Both the position numbers and the translations under genes were made by a program. This document shows positions 11,001 to 20,700 of a stretch of 64,000 nt of DNA, piece by piece (the first letter of the stretch is position 1; each line of letters begins with the position of its first letter). The stretch lies in NCBI GenBank assembly GCA_020632715.1, contig JACKFA010000012.1:1-64000 (forward strand), in the 5' to 3' direction. The stretch is from Deltaproteobacteria bacterium (GTDB taxonomy: Bacteria; Myxococcota_A; UBA9042; PHBI01). The notes beneath the pieces are model-generated. The model saw nothing but the letters and a program-made list of their open reading frames with translations, searched no databases and was not told the origin of the DNA.

Positions 11001-14000
11001 GCGGCTCGCTCGTGCTCCTGAAGGGCCTCCGCTTCGGCGACCCGGCGCAGGTCTTCTTCGGCGCGCAGGCCGCGACCGAGGTGACGGTGCTCGGCGGCGA
11101 GCAGATCGTGGCCCGCACCCCGCCGCGCACCGAGCCGGGCACGGTCGCCGTGGCCCTCATCAACCCGGACGGCCTCGTGGCCGTGCTCCCCGGCGGCTAC
11201 ACCTACTACGACGCGACCGGCGCCACGCGCCCCGAGGTCTTCGTCGCGCAGCCCGCGACGGGCTCGACCTTCGGGAGCGACGCCGTGAACCTCATCGGCG
11301 ACAACCTGAGCCCCGGCGTGCGCGCGTACATCTGCGGGCGCCCCGCGACCGGCGTGCGCCTCGACGGCGACTCGCAGCTCGGCGTGCTCACTCCCGCGCA
11401 CGTGCCGGCGACCTGCGCCATCGCGGTCGTGAACCCCGACGGCCTCACCGCCGAGCGGCAGGGCGCGTTCACCTACGTCTCGCCGGCGCCGACGGTGTCG
11501 GGCGTCGTGCCGTCGCTCGGCCCCGTCGCGGGCGGCATCGACATCGTCGTCCAGGGCGACAGCTTCGTCACGGGCGCGCTCGTCCGCTTCGGGCCGACCT
11601 ACGCGACGCTCGTCAACGTGGCCGACCGCCACACGCTCACGGCGCGCCTCCCGCCCGGGAGCGAGGGCGCGGTCGACGTGACCGTCATCAACCCGGGCGA
11701 CGGCGACCAGGCGGGCACGCTCCCGAACGGCTTCACCTACGTCGAGAGCGTGTCGGGCGTGCCGCCGACGGTCACGACCGTGGCGCCGTCCGCGGGCCCG
11801 CTCGAGGGCGGGACGCCGGTCGTCGTGCGCGGCGATCACTTCGACCCGGCCGCGCTCCTCATCTTCGAGGGCGCCATCGTCGCCGGCGCGCAGGTCGCCT
11901 CGCAGCAGGAGATCCGCTTCGTCACCCCGGCGCGCGCGACCGCCGGCACCGTGCCGCTCACGGTGCTGAACCCCGACGGCCTCGGCGTCACCGTCGCCGC
12001 CGCGTTCACCTACTCGCCGCCCGCGACGCCCCCGCCGACGGTCGGCGCGGTCGTGCCGGCGACCGGCCCCGAGGCCGGCGGGAACACGCTCACCATCACG
12101 GGCTCGAACTTCCGCGCCGCGGGCACCTGGACGATGGGCGGGCAGCCGCTCGGGAGCGTCGCGACCATCACGCAGAACCTCGTGACGGCGCAGGCGCCCG
12201 CGCACCCGCCGGGCTCGGTGGACGTGACCTACGTCGGCCCCGACGGGCAGGTCGCCGTGCTCGTCGACGGCTACCGCTACCTCGCGGCGCCGACGCTCAC
12301 GAGCGTGGTTCCCGGGCTCGGCAACGTCACCGGGCTCACCGAGGTCACGCTCATCGGCAACAACTTCACGTCGGGCATGAAGGTCTACTTCGGCGGCGTC
12401 ATCGGCGAGGTGCTCTCGGTCGGCTCGGCGACGACGGCCACGGCGCGCACGCCGGCGATGAGCGCGGGCGGCTTCGTCGACGTGCTCGTGCGGAACCCCG
12501 ACGGGCAGGAGGGCCTCCTCCGGAGCGGCTACGAGTACCTCGTGGCGCCGACGATCTCGTCGATCTGGCCGCCCACGGGCCCCACGACCGGCGACACGCT
12601 CGTCGAGATCCGCGGCACCGGGCTCCACCGCCAGTCCGCGGTCGACTTCGGCGCGCTGCACTCGGGGCGCGTGATCTACGCGAGCTCGACGCTCATCTAC
12701 GCGCTCACGCCGCCGGCGACCGCCGGCCCCGCGGTCGGCGTGAAGGTGCTGAACCCCGACGGCCAGACCACGACCCTCGCGGGCGCGTTCACCTACGTCG
12801 ACGCCGGCACGCTCGGCGCGCCGCCCGCCATCACCGAGTTCTTCCCGCCCGCCGGCCCCTCGAGCGGCGGCACGCGCGTCGGCCTCGACGGGTCGGGCTT
12901 CCACAAGAGCGGCCGCGCCGTGCTCCTCGCCGCCCCGGCCACCGTCGACTACGTGCGCGACGACCGCGCCGTGGTCGTCGCCCCCGCGCACCCGGTCGGG
13001 CCGGCCGAGGTCTACTGGGTGAACCCCGACGGGCAGACCGCCCGCGCCGACCGCGACTTCGTCTACCTCGACCCGAGCTCGGTGGGCGCGGCGCCGCAGG
13101 TGACGAGCCTCCAGCCCGACGCCGGGCCGACCGCCGGCGGGCAGACCGTGCGCGTCCTCGGCGTGCGCTTCCAGAGCGGCGCGCGCGTGCGCTTCGGCCC
13201 CGACGACGCGGGCGCCGTCTCGGCGTCGACGACCTCCATCGACGGGACCACGCCGCCGCACGCGCGCGGGACGGTCGCCGTGTGGGTCGTGAACCCGGAC
13301 GGCACGCAGGCGCAGGCCGCGACGACCTACCTCTACATGGCGCCGCCGACCATCATCTCCGTGGTCCCGGCCCGCGGGCCGGCGAGCGGCGGGACGCTCA
13401 TGACCATCGAGGGCTCGGAGCTCCTCGAGGACCCCGACGGCCTGCTGCCGACCGTGCTCTTCTGCGACTCCTACCCGGCGCTCACGGGCTGCGTCGCGGC
13501 GGACGCGGGCGACGTGCACGTCACCGCCAACGGGCGCACGCTGACGGCGGCGACCCCGCCGCACACGCCGGGGCGCGTCGACGTCGCGGTCGTGGCGCCC
13601 GACGGGCAGGCGGCCTACTCGGTCGGCGCGTTCGACTACTCGGCGCTGCCGACGATCACGGAGATCGTGCCGGCGTCCGGGCCGACGGTCGGCGGCGCGA
13701 CGGTCACCATCCGCGGCGTGGCCTACCAGACCGGCGTGCGCGCGCTCATCGGCGGCAAGGACTGCAAGGACGTGGTCGTGCTCGTCGGCGAGGGGCTCCG
13801 CTGCACGACGCCCGCGGGGACCACCGGCACGGCGGACGTGCTGGTCGTGAACCCGGACGGCGGCACGGCGCTCGTGTCGGCCGGCTACACCTACCTGCCG
13901 CCGCCGATCATCAGCTCGGCGACGCCGCGCGTGGCGACCGAGGAGGACGCCGCCGCCGGGCTCGTCGACATCACCATCTCGGGGCTCAACTTCAGCCCGT

Positions 14001-17000
14001 CGGTGCGCGTGCTCTTCGACGCCGCCGAGGCGGACGTCCAGTCGGCCACGTTCAACCAGATCGTGGCGACGGTGCCGGCCGGGGTCGGCTCGGTCGACCT
14101 CGTGGTGCGGAACCCGGACGGGCAGGAGGCGCGCATCGTCGACGGCTTCGCGTACATCCCGCCCGAGCCGCCGCCGACGGCGCTCTACATCACGCCGCGC
14201 GCCGGGCAGACGGTCGGCGCGGACAACTTCCGCATCACCGGCGCCAACTTCCAGGACGGCGTGGTCGTCGAGTTCGGGCAGGGCGACGACTGGGCCGCGG
14301 CGACCGGGCTGCGCGTCGACGCCGACGGGGGCGCGGTCGACGGCCTGACTCCCTTCCACGAGGCCGGCCAGGTCGACGTGCGCATCACGAACCCCGACGG
14401 CCAGGCGACCGTGATGCCGGGGGCGTTCGAGTTCGTGCTGCCCCCCGAGGAGCAGCCGCTCAGCATCGTGAACGTCGACCCCGCGCGCTCGATCCTCGCG
14501 GGCGGCGCGTGGGTGACCGTCGCGGGCACCGGCTTCCGGACGGGCATCACGCTGAAGTTCAACCAGGGGTCGACCACGGTGCCGGCGCCGGAGATCCAGC
14601 GCTTCGGGCCGACGCTCATGCGGGCGCGCGTGCCGGCGGCGCCGGTGGGCGCGGGGCCGGCGCGGCTCATCGTGACGAACCCGGCGACCGCGGGCGAGCC
14701 GGCCGAGACCTTCGAGGTCGACGGCTTCTTCGAGTACCTGAACGGGCCGGTCTTCGAGCGGCACCCGGGCGACCGCCTGCCGAACGAGGACGACACCTAC
14801 GGCACGGACGGCGCGCTCGTCTTCGACGCCAACGGCGACGGGCTCGAGGACGTGCTGGTCTACAAGAACAACGGCCCGGACAAGCTCCTCGTGAACGGCT
14901 ACTCCAACCGCCCCGGGTGGTTCAGCCGCCGCGAGTTCTACGTGGACTCGACGTCGTCGCACCGCACGCGCTTCGCGAAGGCCGTGGACCTCGACGCCGA
15001 CGGCGACCTCGACGTGCTGCGGATCATCTACGGCTCGTCGAGCGACCGCATCGACCAGTGCTTCAACGACGGGTCGGGCGTGTTCTCGTGCTCGCAGATC
15101 GTCGACTACGGCAACTCGTGCCGGATGCGCCGCATCGAGGTCGCCGACCTCAACTGCGACGGGCGCGAGGACATCTTCGTGCCGATCTACAGCGGCAACT
15201 GCTACAACCAGATGCTCTTGAACCTCGGCCCCGGGCAGTGGCGCAACTCGAACGCGCCGCTCCCGGCCATCGACGAGGACACGCGCGACGCCGCGGTCGC
15301 CGACGTCGACGGCGACGGCGACAACGACATCATGCTCGTGCAGGACGGGTCGACCACGACGCGCCTCCTGCTGAACAACTGCGCGGATCTCCAGCTCCAG
15401 CACACGAGCGGCTGCCTGCTCGACATCCCCGACTTCGCGATGTCCTCGTACAACGGCCGCCCCTACGCGCGCTCGAACTACCAGACCAACTGGGACGCGG
15501 CGCGCGCCCACTGCCAGGCGTTCGGCTACGACCTCGTGACCATCGAGGACGCCGACGAGAACGACTTCGTCCGCTTCCAGGAGCCCAACGCCGGCTACCA
15601 CATGTGGATCGGGCTCCGCGACACCGACGGCGACAACCACGACGAGTGGGTGCCGGGGACCCAGAACTTCCCGGACAAGCCCTACGTCACCGAGGTCAAC
15701 GAGCCCGGCTGGTTCTACCAGCGCTACTGCGACCTCCCGTCGGGCCCCTACCGGCCGAACACGAACCCGTCGCAGCCGAACAGCACGAACGACCGCTGCG
15801 TGTACTACTGGTGGGACACGTCGACCTGCTGCAACCGCGAGCGGAGCTGCTGGGACGACGTCCCGTGCACGAGCAGCTACTACTTCCTGTGCGAGGGCCA
15901 GGGGAAGGCGCCCTGCGCCAACACGTGGCAGTTCGTGGACGTGCAGTACAACGTCACCTTCCCGCTCTCGGGCGGCGACGGGTACGCGGCACTCCTGTTC
16001 GACATCAACCTCGACGGGCTCCCCGACGCCGTCATCGGCTACGCCGACCGCACGTCGCGCGTGTTCATGAACACGGGCAGCGTCGGCACGAACGGGCGCC
16101 TCTTCCTCGACGACACCATCACGCGCTGGCCGGCCGAGAACCCGGCGGCGTCGTTCCGCACGGCGCGCGCGGTCGACCTCGACGGCGACGGCGACCTCGA
16201 CATCTTCGCGATGGTCTGGAACGGCCACTGGGAGGTGCGGGTGTACCTGAACGACCGCTACGTGCGCTCCTACGTGAAGGAGGGCTGCGACACGGACACC
16301 GAGGACTGCACGTGCAACACGCACGTGGACTCGTGCCTCGAGGTCGTGCAGGAGGGCGTCGGCGTGTTCACGCAGGCGACCGGCGACCGCTGGGGCCCGA
16401 CGGGGGACCCGGCCGACATCCGCACCGACGCGAGCACGCTCACCGACCCCATCGGCGTCGGCGACCTCGACGCGGACGGGCTCCCCGACATCTACATCAG
16501 CGGCTCGAGCTACTCGGACCGCATGGTCATGAACGACGGCTTCGAGGAGGGGCAGCCCTGGACCGACGCCTACCGCGTCGGGATCGGCAGCTTCCGCTTC
16601 AACGCGTACCGGGCGCTCCCGGAGATGCAGCACGGCACGGACGGCGTGCAGTTCGCGGACGTCACGGGCGACCACGTGCCGGACATCCTGATGTGCGGCC
16701 AGGAGCAGCGGCTCCGGCTCTGGGTCGCCACGGGCCAGGGCAACTACGTGGACGTCACCGACCAGGCGTTCCCGAACGCCTGGTACTACCGCTGCCGCGC
16801 GAACTCCATCGGCGTGGCCGACATCGACGAGGACGGCGACAACGACGTCATCTTCGAGGGCACGGACTACAACAGCTGCTCGTCGGGCGTGTCGTGCTGG
16901 GGCTATCTGCAGCTCGTCAACGACGGCACGGGGCACTTCCGCGACGTCACGAGCCCGAACTTCACCTCGGGTCACCAGTCGTACGGCGGCGAGGGGGTGC

Positions 17001-17746
17001 ACTTCGCCGACGTCGACGACGACGGCGACATGGACTGGTTCGTCGGCTACAACTACTCGAACTGGGGGAGCCGCTTCTACGTGAACTCGGGCGACGCCTT
17101 CAACGTGGGCGGCGCGTTCGGGCTCAACCGCACGAGCGAGTGGCTCTCGCAGGTGTCGAACGCGAACATCGTCGACGTCGTGATCATCAGCGTGAACGGC
17201 GACCGCTTCCCCGACTTCTTCGTCGGCACGACGGGCGCGAACCGCGCGTGGCTGAACCACGACGGGCAGTACTTCGAGGACGCGACGTCGAACACGGTGC
17301 CGCCGGGGCCCTTCATCTCGGCGAGCGGGACGGACACGCGCGACCTCGTCGGCGACGACTTCGACAACGACGGCGACATCGACATCATCGACCTCATCAA
17401 CGGCCGCAACCGCTACTTCGTGCGGAACGGCGGCGACGGCTTCGTCGACGTCACGAACGACACGATGCCGACGACGAGCTCGAACTCGATCGGCGGCGAC
17501 TCGGGCGACCTCGATCAGGACGGCTACATCGACGTCGTCATCTCGAACTGGCAGCAGCAGAACGAGCTGCTCCTGAACCTCGGCGGCACGGGCTTCCAGG
17601 ACCTGTCGGGGAACCTGCCGTTCGACCGGCACCAGTCGCGCCGCCCGTTCCTCTACGACTTCGACGGTGACGGCGACCTCGACCTCTACGTGCCGAACCG
17701 CTTCGACCAGCACCGGATCTACGTCAACACGATGGTGTCGCCATGA
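5006..17746 (+). CDS. Giant IPT/TIG-repeat lipoprotein with FG-GAP repeats and inserted C-type lectin domain (first of pair)
   Basis: 4246 residues. The start MLRLIRLLP at 5006 follows GAGAGGGGGG and gives a lipoprotein signal ending GPIGC (Pro at -3 is atypical); an ATG at 4958 is a weaker alternative. Residues about 47-3245 hold 35 IPT/TIG repeats of roughly 85-95 residues, each with the pattern (V/I)xPxxGPxxGGxxVxxxGxGF followed by VYFGG. From about 3270 to the end are 14 FG-GAP/VCBS repeats with DxDxDGxxD calcium loops. A C-type lectin-like domain (about 3470-3630) interrupts them after repeat 4; it shows WIGLRD, the sugar-site motif QPN, CWDD and LCEG. The likely product is an outer-membrane-anchored, elongated adhesin with a calcium-dependent tip. 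The stop overlaps the start of the next gene (ATGA), so the two are probably translationally coupled. Ligand and partners are unknown. Confidence 0.93.
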   Translation: MLRLIRLLPITIAALALAAGPIGCGSDTGSGSDQDGTGSTDPGIRKLRILSLEPGEGPLSGGQLIAVTGTGFEPDMVVTFGGVQALQVVVGADELAVMHVPPGARPGPVDVTFTLTDGRDATVKQGFTYLPDDGVVSEDLLLIGVTPGTGTVKGGQLAVIEGRGLIDGARVWFGAQPATDVRVVGPNALTCLTPAALEAGLVDIRVETPEVAARAAMQATLRSGYEYVPDTVVTPDEVALFGVIPPEGGRSGGNLVTLRGQAFRPGTAVYFGAVPATDVEVLGDAAIVCRVPAGAVAGAVDVRVEVPVPGTGARDAATLSDGYRYFEDTTPLSVLRAIPAHGPTGGGTVVTLEGTAFVPGASVWFNDVPATNVQVLAPEALACRAPAATAPGFVNVRVELPGVDGLPGDSRTAIGAFEYTDEGQGTGALAIADVIPASGPAAGGNLVTVTGDGFAAGAVVYFGGAQASEVTVLGPGALVCRAPAGVAGLTDVRVEVPGAGSRTFSGGYSYVAADDGGALLVLSAIPASGPLSGGNLITIAGQGFTLGASVYIGGVAASEVSVLGPTAISARVPAGVQPGAVNIRVELPGASGTAHTLVSGYTYIDDRVTPESLLVLGVIPTSGPLDGGNVVTVAGQGFATGARVYFGGAPATEVNVIGPNALTCVAPPGVSASRVDVRVQLDDGAANVLPNGYEYVDGGGATDELLVLGAVPTQGPLSGGNLVTIAGQGFTQGATVYFGGTPATGVTVLGSTALTCLAPRGAAAASVAVRVELTSGSAHSLPDAYTFVDDAVASDPLLVLAVTPAAGPVTGGGTVVVSGQGFAAGARLYFGGNPATNVQVLGPRALTAKVPAGAALGRVSVRVELSGATAAAYTLPDAYEYVSDPGVETLAIDAVTPAQGPEAGGNVIVLTGHGFLAGSLVYVGGTACSQVQVISSTAITCVAPAAAAPGLVNVRVELPAGGDAATRPSAYEYLDDGVAVQDLLVLSAVPVHGPLAGGNPVTIAGQGFEAGALVYFGGVLATEVDVLAPTALTCRAPRGVAAGATNVRVELPGGSGAAHTLYNGYTYDEAPAAEQVSVLAAIPSSGALSGGNSVVVSGTGFAAGATVYFGGVPATDVVVLASTAISCKAPAGVAAVPTSVRVELPGDGGAYTRLGAYTYVDDTPDDQLRVTSVTPGSGPLAGLNFATVAGKAFEDGATVYFGALPATGVTVLSPQVLTCTVPPGAVEGAVDVRVQNPGDSGQTHVLHGGYRYEPAPAGAGPLRVLAVNPTSGAQSGGEVVTIEGTGFEQGAAVYFGGAPASSVQVLGPAAIVCQSPRGAAPGRVGVRVENPGAEGAAYTLHDAYEYVSDTVTALGIASVYPVQGPVEGGGLVLITGSGFDPAMQLRFGGVASPLVQVLGPSSATALAPAHAAGTVTVTAVNPDGEEAALPGAYVYVDDVVVDPTTAPRIGAILPASGPTSGGTLARVVGTNFGPGATVTIGGAAASDVVVASSTLITLRVPAGAAGPKAVVVRSAGGLTATLAGGFTYVPPASARPSIVATWPSSGPTTGGTWVTLDGAGFTQGSTVWFGLRPATSTRFVSPTRVIGVAPAGDIGAVDLSVVRPDGETAVAEDAFAYYNAGDLPNAPPVVAEVFPRVGSTAGGQQVSITGSGFQAGSRFYLGEREVTVTATPMGSQRIVTTPAHDAGPVDVTVVNPDGLSHTLAGGFIFMAPPPLVRDVVPDVGAATGGYQVTLRGKNLGASSVVRFGGATVSTFLEVDDDRLVFWAPPAVPGMVTVGVTNPDGQHDELGDAFEYVAATAVGDPVVLSVEPTVGPSTGGFLALVHGASFAETARVFFGDAEATGVLWLGDGILKCVVPPGVANTVVDVTVENSPFSVGTLDGAFTYQAQSVPPLRISAVTPGTGSTAGGTVVTIEGDGFLPGTQVSFGTEAAAIVNVVSYTTLTAVTPAGDPGLVSVRVERPDMQSSTAFNAFGYIDPARLADAPRIDSADPGLGPLTGGSLVLLKGLRFGDPAQVFFGAQAATEVTVLGGEQIVARTPPRTEPGTVAVALINPDGLVAVLPGGYTYYDATGATRPEVFVAQPATGSTFGSDAVNLIGDNLSPGVRAYICGRPATGVRLDGDSQLGVLTPAHVPATCAIAVVNPDGLTAERQGAFTYVSPAPTVSGVVPSLGPVAGGIDIVVQGDSFVTGALVRFGPTYATLVNVADRHTLTARLPPGSEGAVDVTVINPGDGDQAGTLPNGFTYVESVSGVPPTVTTVAPSAGPLEGGTPVVVRGDHFDPAALLIFEGAIVAGAQVASQQEIRFVTPARATAGTVPLTVLNPDGLGVTVAAAFTYSPPATPPPTVGAVVPATGPEAGGNTLTITGSNFRAAGTWTMGGQPLGSVATITQNLVTAQAPAHPPGSVDVTYVGPDGQVAVLVDGYRYLAAPTLTSVVPGLGNVTGLTEVTLIGNNFTSGMKVYFGGVIGEVLSVGSATTATARTPAMSAGGFVDVLVRNPDGQEGLLRSGYEYLVAPTISSIWPPTGPTTGDTLVEIRGTGLHRQSAVDFGALHSGRVIYASSTLIYALTPPATAGPAVGVKVLNPDGQTTTLAGAFTYVDAGTLGAPPAITEFFPPAGPSSGGTRVGLDGSGFHKSGRAVLLAAPATVDYVRDDRAVVVAPAHPVGPAEVYWVNPDGQTARADRDFVYLDPSSVGAAPQVTSLQPDAGPTAGGQTVRVLGVRFQSGARVRFGPDDAGAVSASTTSIDGTTPPHARGTVAVWVVNPDGTQAQAATTYLYMAPPTIISVVPARGPASGGTLMTIEGSELLEDPDGLLPTVLFCDSYPALTGCVAADAGDVHVTANGRTLTAATPPHTPGRVDVAVVAPDGQAAYSVGAFDYSALPTITEIVPASGPTVGGATVTIRGVAYQTGVRALIGGKDCKDVVVLVGEGLRCTTPAGTTGTADVLVVNPDGGTALVSAGYTYLPPPIISSATPRVATEEDAAAGLVDITISGLNFSPSVRVLFDAAEADVQSATFNQIVATVPAGVGSVDLVVRNPDGQEARIVDGFAYIPPEPPPTALYITPRAGQTVGADNFRITGANFQDGVVVEFGQGDDWAAATGLRVDADGGAVDGLTPFHEAGQVDVRITNPDGQATVMPGAFEFVLPPEEQPLSIVNVDPARSILAGGAWVTVAGTGFRTGITLKFNQGSTTVPAPEIQRFGPTLMRARVPAAPVGAGPARLIVTNPATAGEPAETFEVDGFFEYLNGPVFERHPGDRLPNEDDTYGTDGALVFDANGDGLEDVLVYKNNGPDKLLVNGYSNRPGWFSRREFYVDSTSSHRTRFAKAVDLDADGDLDVLRIIYGSSSDRIDQCFNDGSGVFSCSQIVDYGNSCRMRRIEVADLNCDGREDIFVPIYSGNCYNQMLLNLGPGQWRNSNAPLPAIDEDTRDAAVADVDGDGDNDIMLVQDGSTTTRLLLNNCADLQLQHTSGCLLDIPDFAMSSYNGRPYARSNYQTNWDAARAHCQAFGYDLVTIEDADENDFVRFQEPNAGYHMWIGLRDTDGDNHDEWVPGTQNFPDKPYVTEVNEPGWFYQRYCDLPSGPYRPNTNPSQPNSTNDRCVYYWWDTSTCCNRERSCWDDVPCTSSYYFLCEGQGKAPCANTWQFVDVQYNVTFPLSGGDGYAALLFDINLDGLPDAVIGYADRTSRVFMNTGSVGTNGRLFLDDTITRWPAENPAASFRTARAVDLDGDGDLDIFAMVWNGHWEVRVYLNDRYVRSYVKEGCDTDTEDCTCNTHVDSCLEVVQEGVGVFTQATGDRWGPTGDPADIRTDASTLTDPIGVGDLDADGLPDIYISGSSYSDRMVMNDGFEEGQPWTDAYRVGIGSFRFNAYRALPEMQHGTDGVQFADVTGDHVPDILMCGQEQRLRLWVATGQGNYVDVTDQAFPNAWYYRCRANSIGVADIDEDGDNDVIFEGTDYNSCSSGVSCWGYLQLVNDGTGHFRDVTSPNFTSGHQSYGGEGVHFADVDDDGDMDWFVGYNYSNWGSRFYVNSGDAFNVGGAFGLNRTSEWLSQVSNANIVDVVIISVNGDRFPDFFVGTTGANRAWLNHDGQYFEDATSNTVPPGPFISASGTDTRDLVGDDFDNDGDIDIIDLINGRNRYFVRNGGDGFVDVTNDTMPTTSSNSIGGDSGDLDQDGYIDVVISNWQQQNELLLNLGGTGFQDLSGNLPFDRHQSRRPFLYDFDGDGDLDLYVPNRFDQHRIYVNTMVSP
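5144..14740 (+). repeat. Array of 35 IPT/TIG repeats (first giant gene)
   Basis: I counted 35 copies by the Pxx G P xx GG core and the following FGG strand. Copies 5-12 are strongly alike in both protein and DNA (recurring GGCGGGAACCTCGTCACC and TACTTCGGCGGC blocks), whereas copies 15-35 are individually distinct. Copy 23 has an extra Cys (AYICG). Copy 31 has an insertion with Cys residues (LLEDPDG, then FCDSY and GC). The array would form a long chain of immunoglobulin-like beta-sandwiches. Confidence 0.88.
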
Positions 17747-20700
17747 TGGACCGCGCTGACTACCGACGGGCGCCCTGGCGCGCGCCTCGCCTCCTCGCCG
17801 CCGCGGCCGTGCTCGGCGCGCTCGGGCTCGCGCTCGGCGCCTGCGGCGACGCCGTGAACGAGGGCGGGAACCTGACGTACCTCTCGGACGCGAGCGCGTC
17901 GGAGGGGGCGCGGAGCCTGCGGGTGCTGTCGATCCTGCCGCCGAACGGGGCGGTCACGGGCGGGCAGCTCGTGCTCATCTCGGGCACCGGCTTCGAGCCC
18001 GACATGGAGGTCGCGTTCGACGGGGTCGCGGCGCTGCAGGTGCTGGTCGGCGGCGACGAGCTCGCGGGGATGCGGGTGCCCGCCGGCAAGGCCGAGGGGC
18101 CGGTCGACGTGACCGTGACCTTGAAGGACGGGCGCTCCTTCACGGTGAGCCGCGGGTACACCTACCTGCCGGCGCCGGGCGCGTCGAAGCTGCAGGTGCT
18201 GGGCGTGATGCCGCCGCGCGGCTACGTCTCGGGCGGCGACCTGGTCGTCGTCGAGGGGACGCGCTTCGTCGACGGGGCCGAGGTCTTCTTCGGGAACGTC
18301 GCGGCGACCGAGGTGCGCGTGGTCGGGCCGCAGGCGATCACGGCGCGCTCGCCGGCCGGGTTCGCCATCGGGCGCGTGGACGTGCGCGTGACCGTGCCCG
18401 AGACGGGCGACGGGCCGGCCGCCGACGCGACGCTCCAGAACGGCTTCGAGTACGTGCCGGACGAGGTCGTCACGCGCGACCCGCTCGTGGTGCTCGGCGT
18501 GCTGCCGGCCGAGGGCGCGCTCGCGGGCGGCGAGCTCGTGACGGTGCAGGGCCAGGGCTTCGCGGCCGGGGCGGCCGTGCGCTTCGGCGGCGCGCCCGCG
18601 ACCGAGGTGCAGGTCATCGGGAGCGGCGCCATCGTGTGCAAGACGCCGCGCGGCGCGGCCGCGGGCGTGGTCGACGTGGAGGTCACGCTCCCGCCGGACC
18701 CGGGCGCGGCGGTCGGCGCGAAGGCGACGCTGCCGGCGGGCTTCCGCTACCTCGACGACACGCGCGAGCTGCGGCTCGCGCAGGCGCACCCGGACTACGG
18801 GCCGCTCTCGGGCGGGACGGACGTGACGCTCGAGGGGCAGGGCTTCGTCGAGGGCGCGACCGTCTTCTTCGGGGACGTGCCGGCGTCGCAGGTCGAGGTG
18901 CTCGCGGACACGGCGCTCAACTGCCGCGTGCCGGCGGGGGTGACCCCGGGGCACGTGGACGTGCGGGTCGAGCTCCCGGGGACGGGCGGGCAGCCGGGGC
19001 CGGTCGTGACGCTCCCGAACGGCTTCGAGTACCTCGACGACGTGCCCGACGAGCTCGTGCTCCTCGAGGTGCTGCCGCGGACGGGCCCCATGGCGGGCGG
19101 AAACCTGGTGACGCTCGCGGGGCGCGGCTTCGAGCTCGACGCGGTCGTCTACTTCGGCGGCGTCGCGGCGACCGAGGTGTCCGTGCTCGGGCCGAACGCG
19201 ATCTCGTGTCGCGCGCCGGCGGGCGTCGAGCCGGGCGCGGTCGACGTGCGCGTGGAGCTCCCGGGCGGGGCGAGCAGCACGCGCGCGGACGCCTACGGCT
19301 ACATCGCGGAGGACGACACCGAGGAGCTGCTCGTCCTGAACGCGCTCCCGCCGCGGGGCGGCGTCTCGGGCGGGGAGATCGTGACGCTCGCCGGGCAGGG
19401 CTTCGCGACCGGCGCGACCGTGACCATCGGCGGCGCGCCCGCGACCGAGGTGCACGTGCTCGGTGCGAGCGCGCTCACGGCGAAGACGCCGGCCGCCGCG
19501 GCGGTCGGCTACGCGGACATCACGGTGTCGCTCCCGGGCGGGGCGCAGCACACGCTCGTCCACGGCTTCGAGTACGTCGACGACACGGTCGCCCCCGACG
19601 CGCTCGCGCTCATCGGCGTCATCCCGACGGCGGGGCCGCTGTCGGGCGGCAACATCGTGACGCTCGCGGGGCGCGCGTTCGCGCCGGGCGCGGCGGTCAC
19701 CTTCGACGGGGTCGCGGCGACCAACGTGACGGTCATCGGCACGAGCGCCATCACGTGCCGCGCGCCGCAAGGGGCGGCGCCGGGCGCCGTGACCGTGCGG
19801 GTCGAGCTCGGGGGCGGCGACGCCGCCGAGCTCGCCGACGCCTACACCTACCTCGACGACGTGGTGCTGCCCGACGCGCTCGTCGTGTCGCGGGTGCAGC
19901 CCGCCGAGGGCTCGCTCGCGGGCGGCACGCTCGTGACGGTGTCCGGGCAGGGCTTCGCGCCGGGGACGGTCGTGCGCTTCGGCGGGCGCGCCGCGACCGA
20001 CGTGAACGTGCTCGGGCCGACGGCCATCACGCTGCGCACGCCGCCGGGGGTGGCCGCGCAGGCGGTGGACGTCGCGGTGACGCGCGCCGACGGCGAGGCC
20101 GTGACCACGCCGAGCGGCTTCACGTACGTCGACGACGGTGTTCAGCCCGAGGTCCTCGGGGTGACGCGCGCGATCCCGGCGAGCGGGCCGCTCGCCGGCG
20201 GGGGCGTCGTGGCCCTCGCCGGGACGGGCTTCGCGGACGGGATGACGGTGTCGATCGGCGGCGTGCGGGTGAACGACGTCCAGGTCCTCGGGACCACCGC
20301 CGCGATGGGCACGGTACCCGCGGGGGCGGCGGCCGGGCGCGTGGCGATCGTGGTCACCCTCGACGGCGAGACGGCGACGCTCGCGGACGGCTACGAGTAC
20401 CTCGAGAGCGGCGTCGTCGGCCCGCAGGACCTCGACGTGCTCGCGGTGACGCCCGCGAGCGGCCCGCTCTCGGGCGGCAACACGGTCGCCGTGGCCGGGC
20501 ACGGCTTCGTGGCCGGCGCGACTGTGCGTTTTGGCACAGTGGCGGCGACGGACGTGCTGGTGGCCGGCGAGAGCGTCATCACCTGCCGCGTGCCGGCGGG
20601 GGCGGCGGAGGGCGCGGCGAGCGTGACGGTGGCGCTCCCGGGGGGCGCGACGAAGACGCTCGCGGGGGCGTACGAGTACATCGACGACACGGTGGCCGCC

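Noticed and set aside
7786..17670. Plus-strand frame of 3294 codons overlapping the first giant in another phase
   Set aside because: Arg/Gly-rich shadow of the same repeats in a second phase; no ribosome site and no domains.
4910..17713. Open frame of 4267 codons on the minus strand opposite the first giant gene
   Set aside because: It is the antisense shadow of a long GC-ending coding region; its product is Arg/Ala/Val/His-rich low-complexity sequence with no domain, and the plus-strand frame has 35 recognisable repeats.
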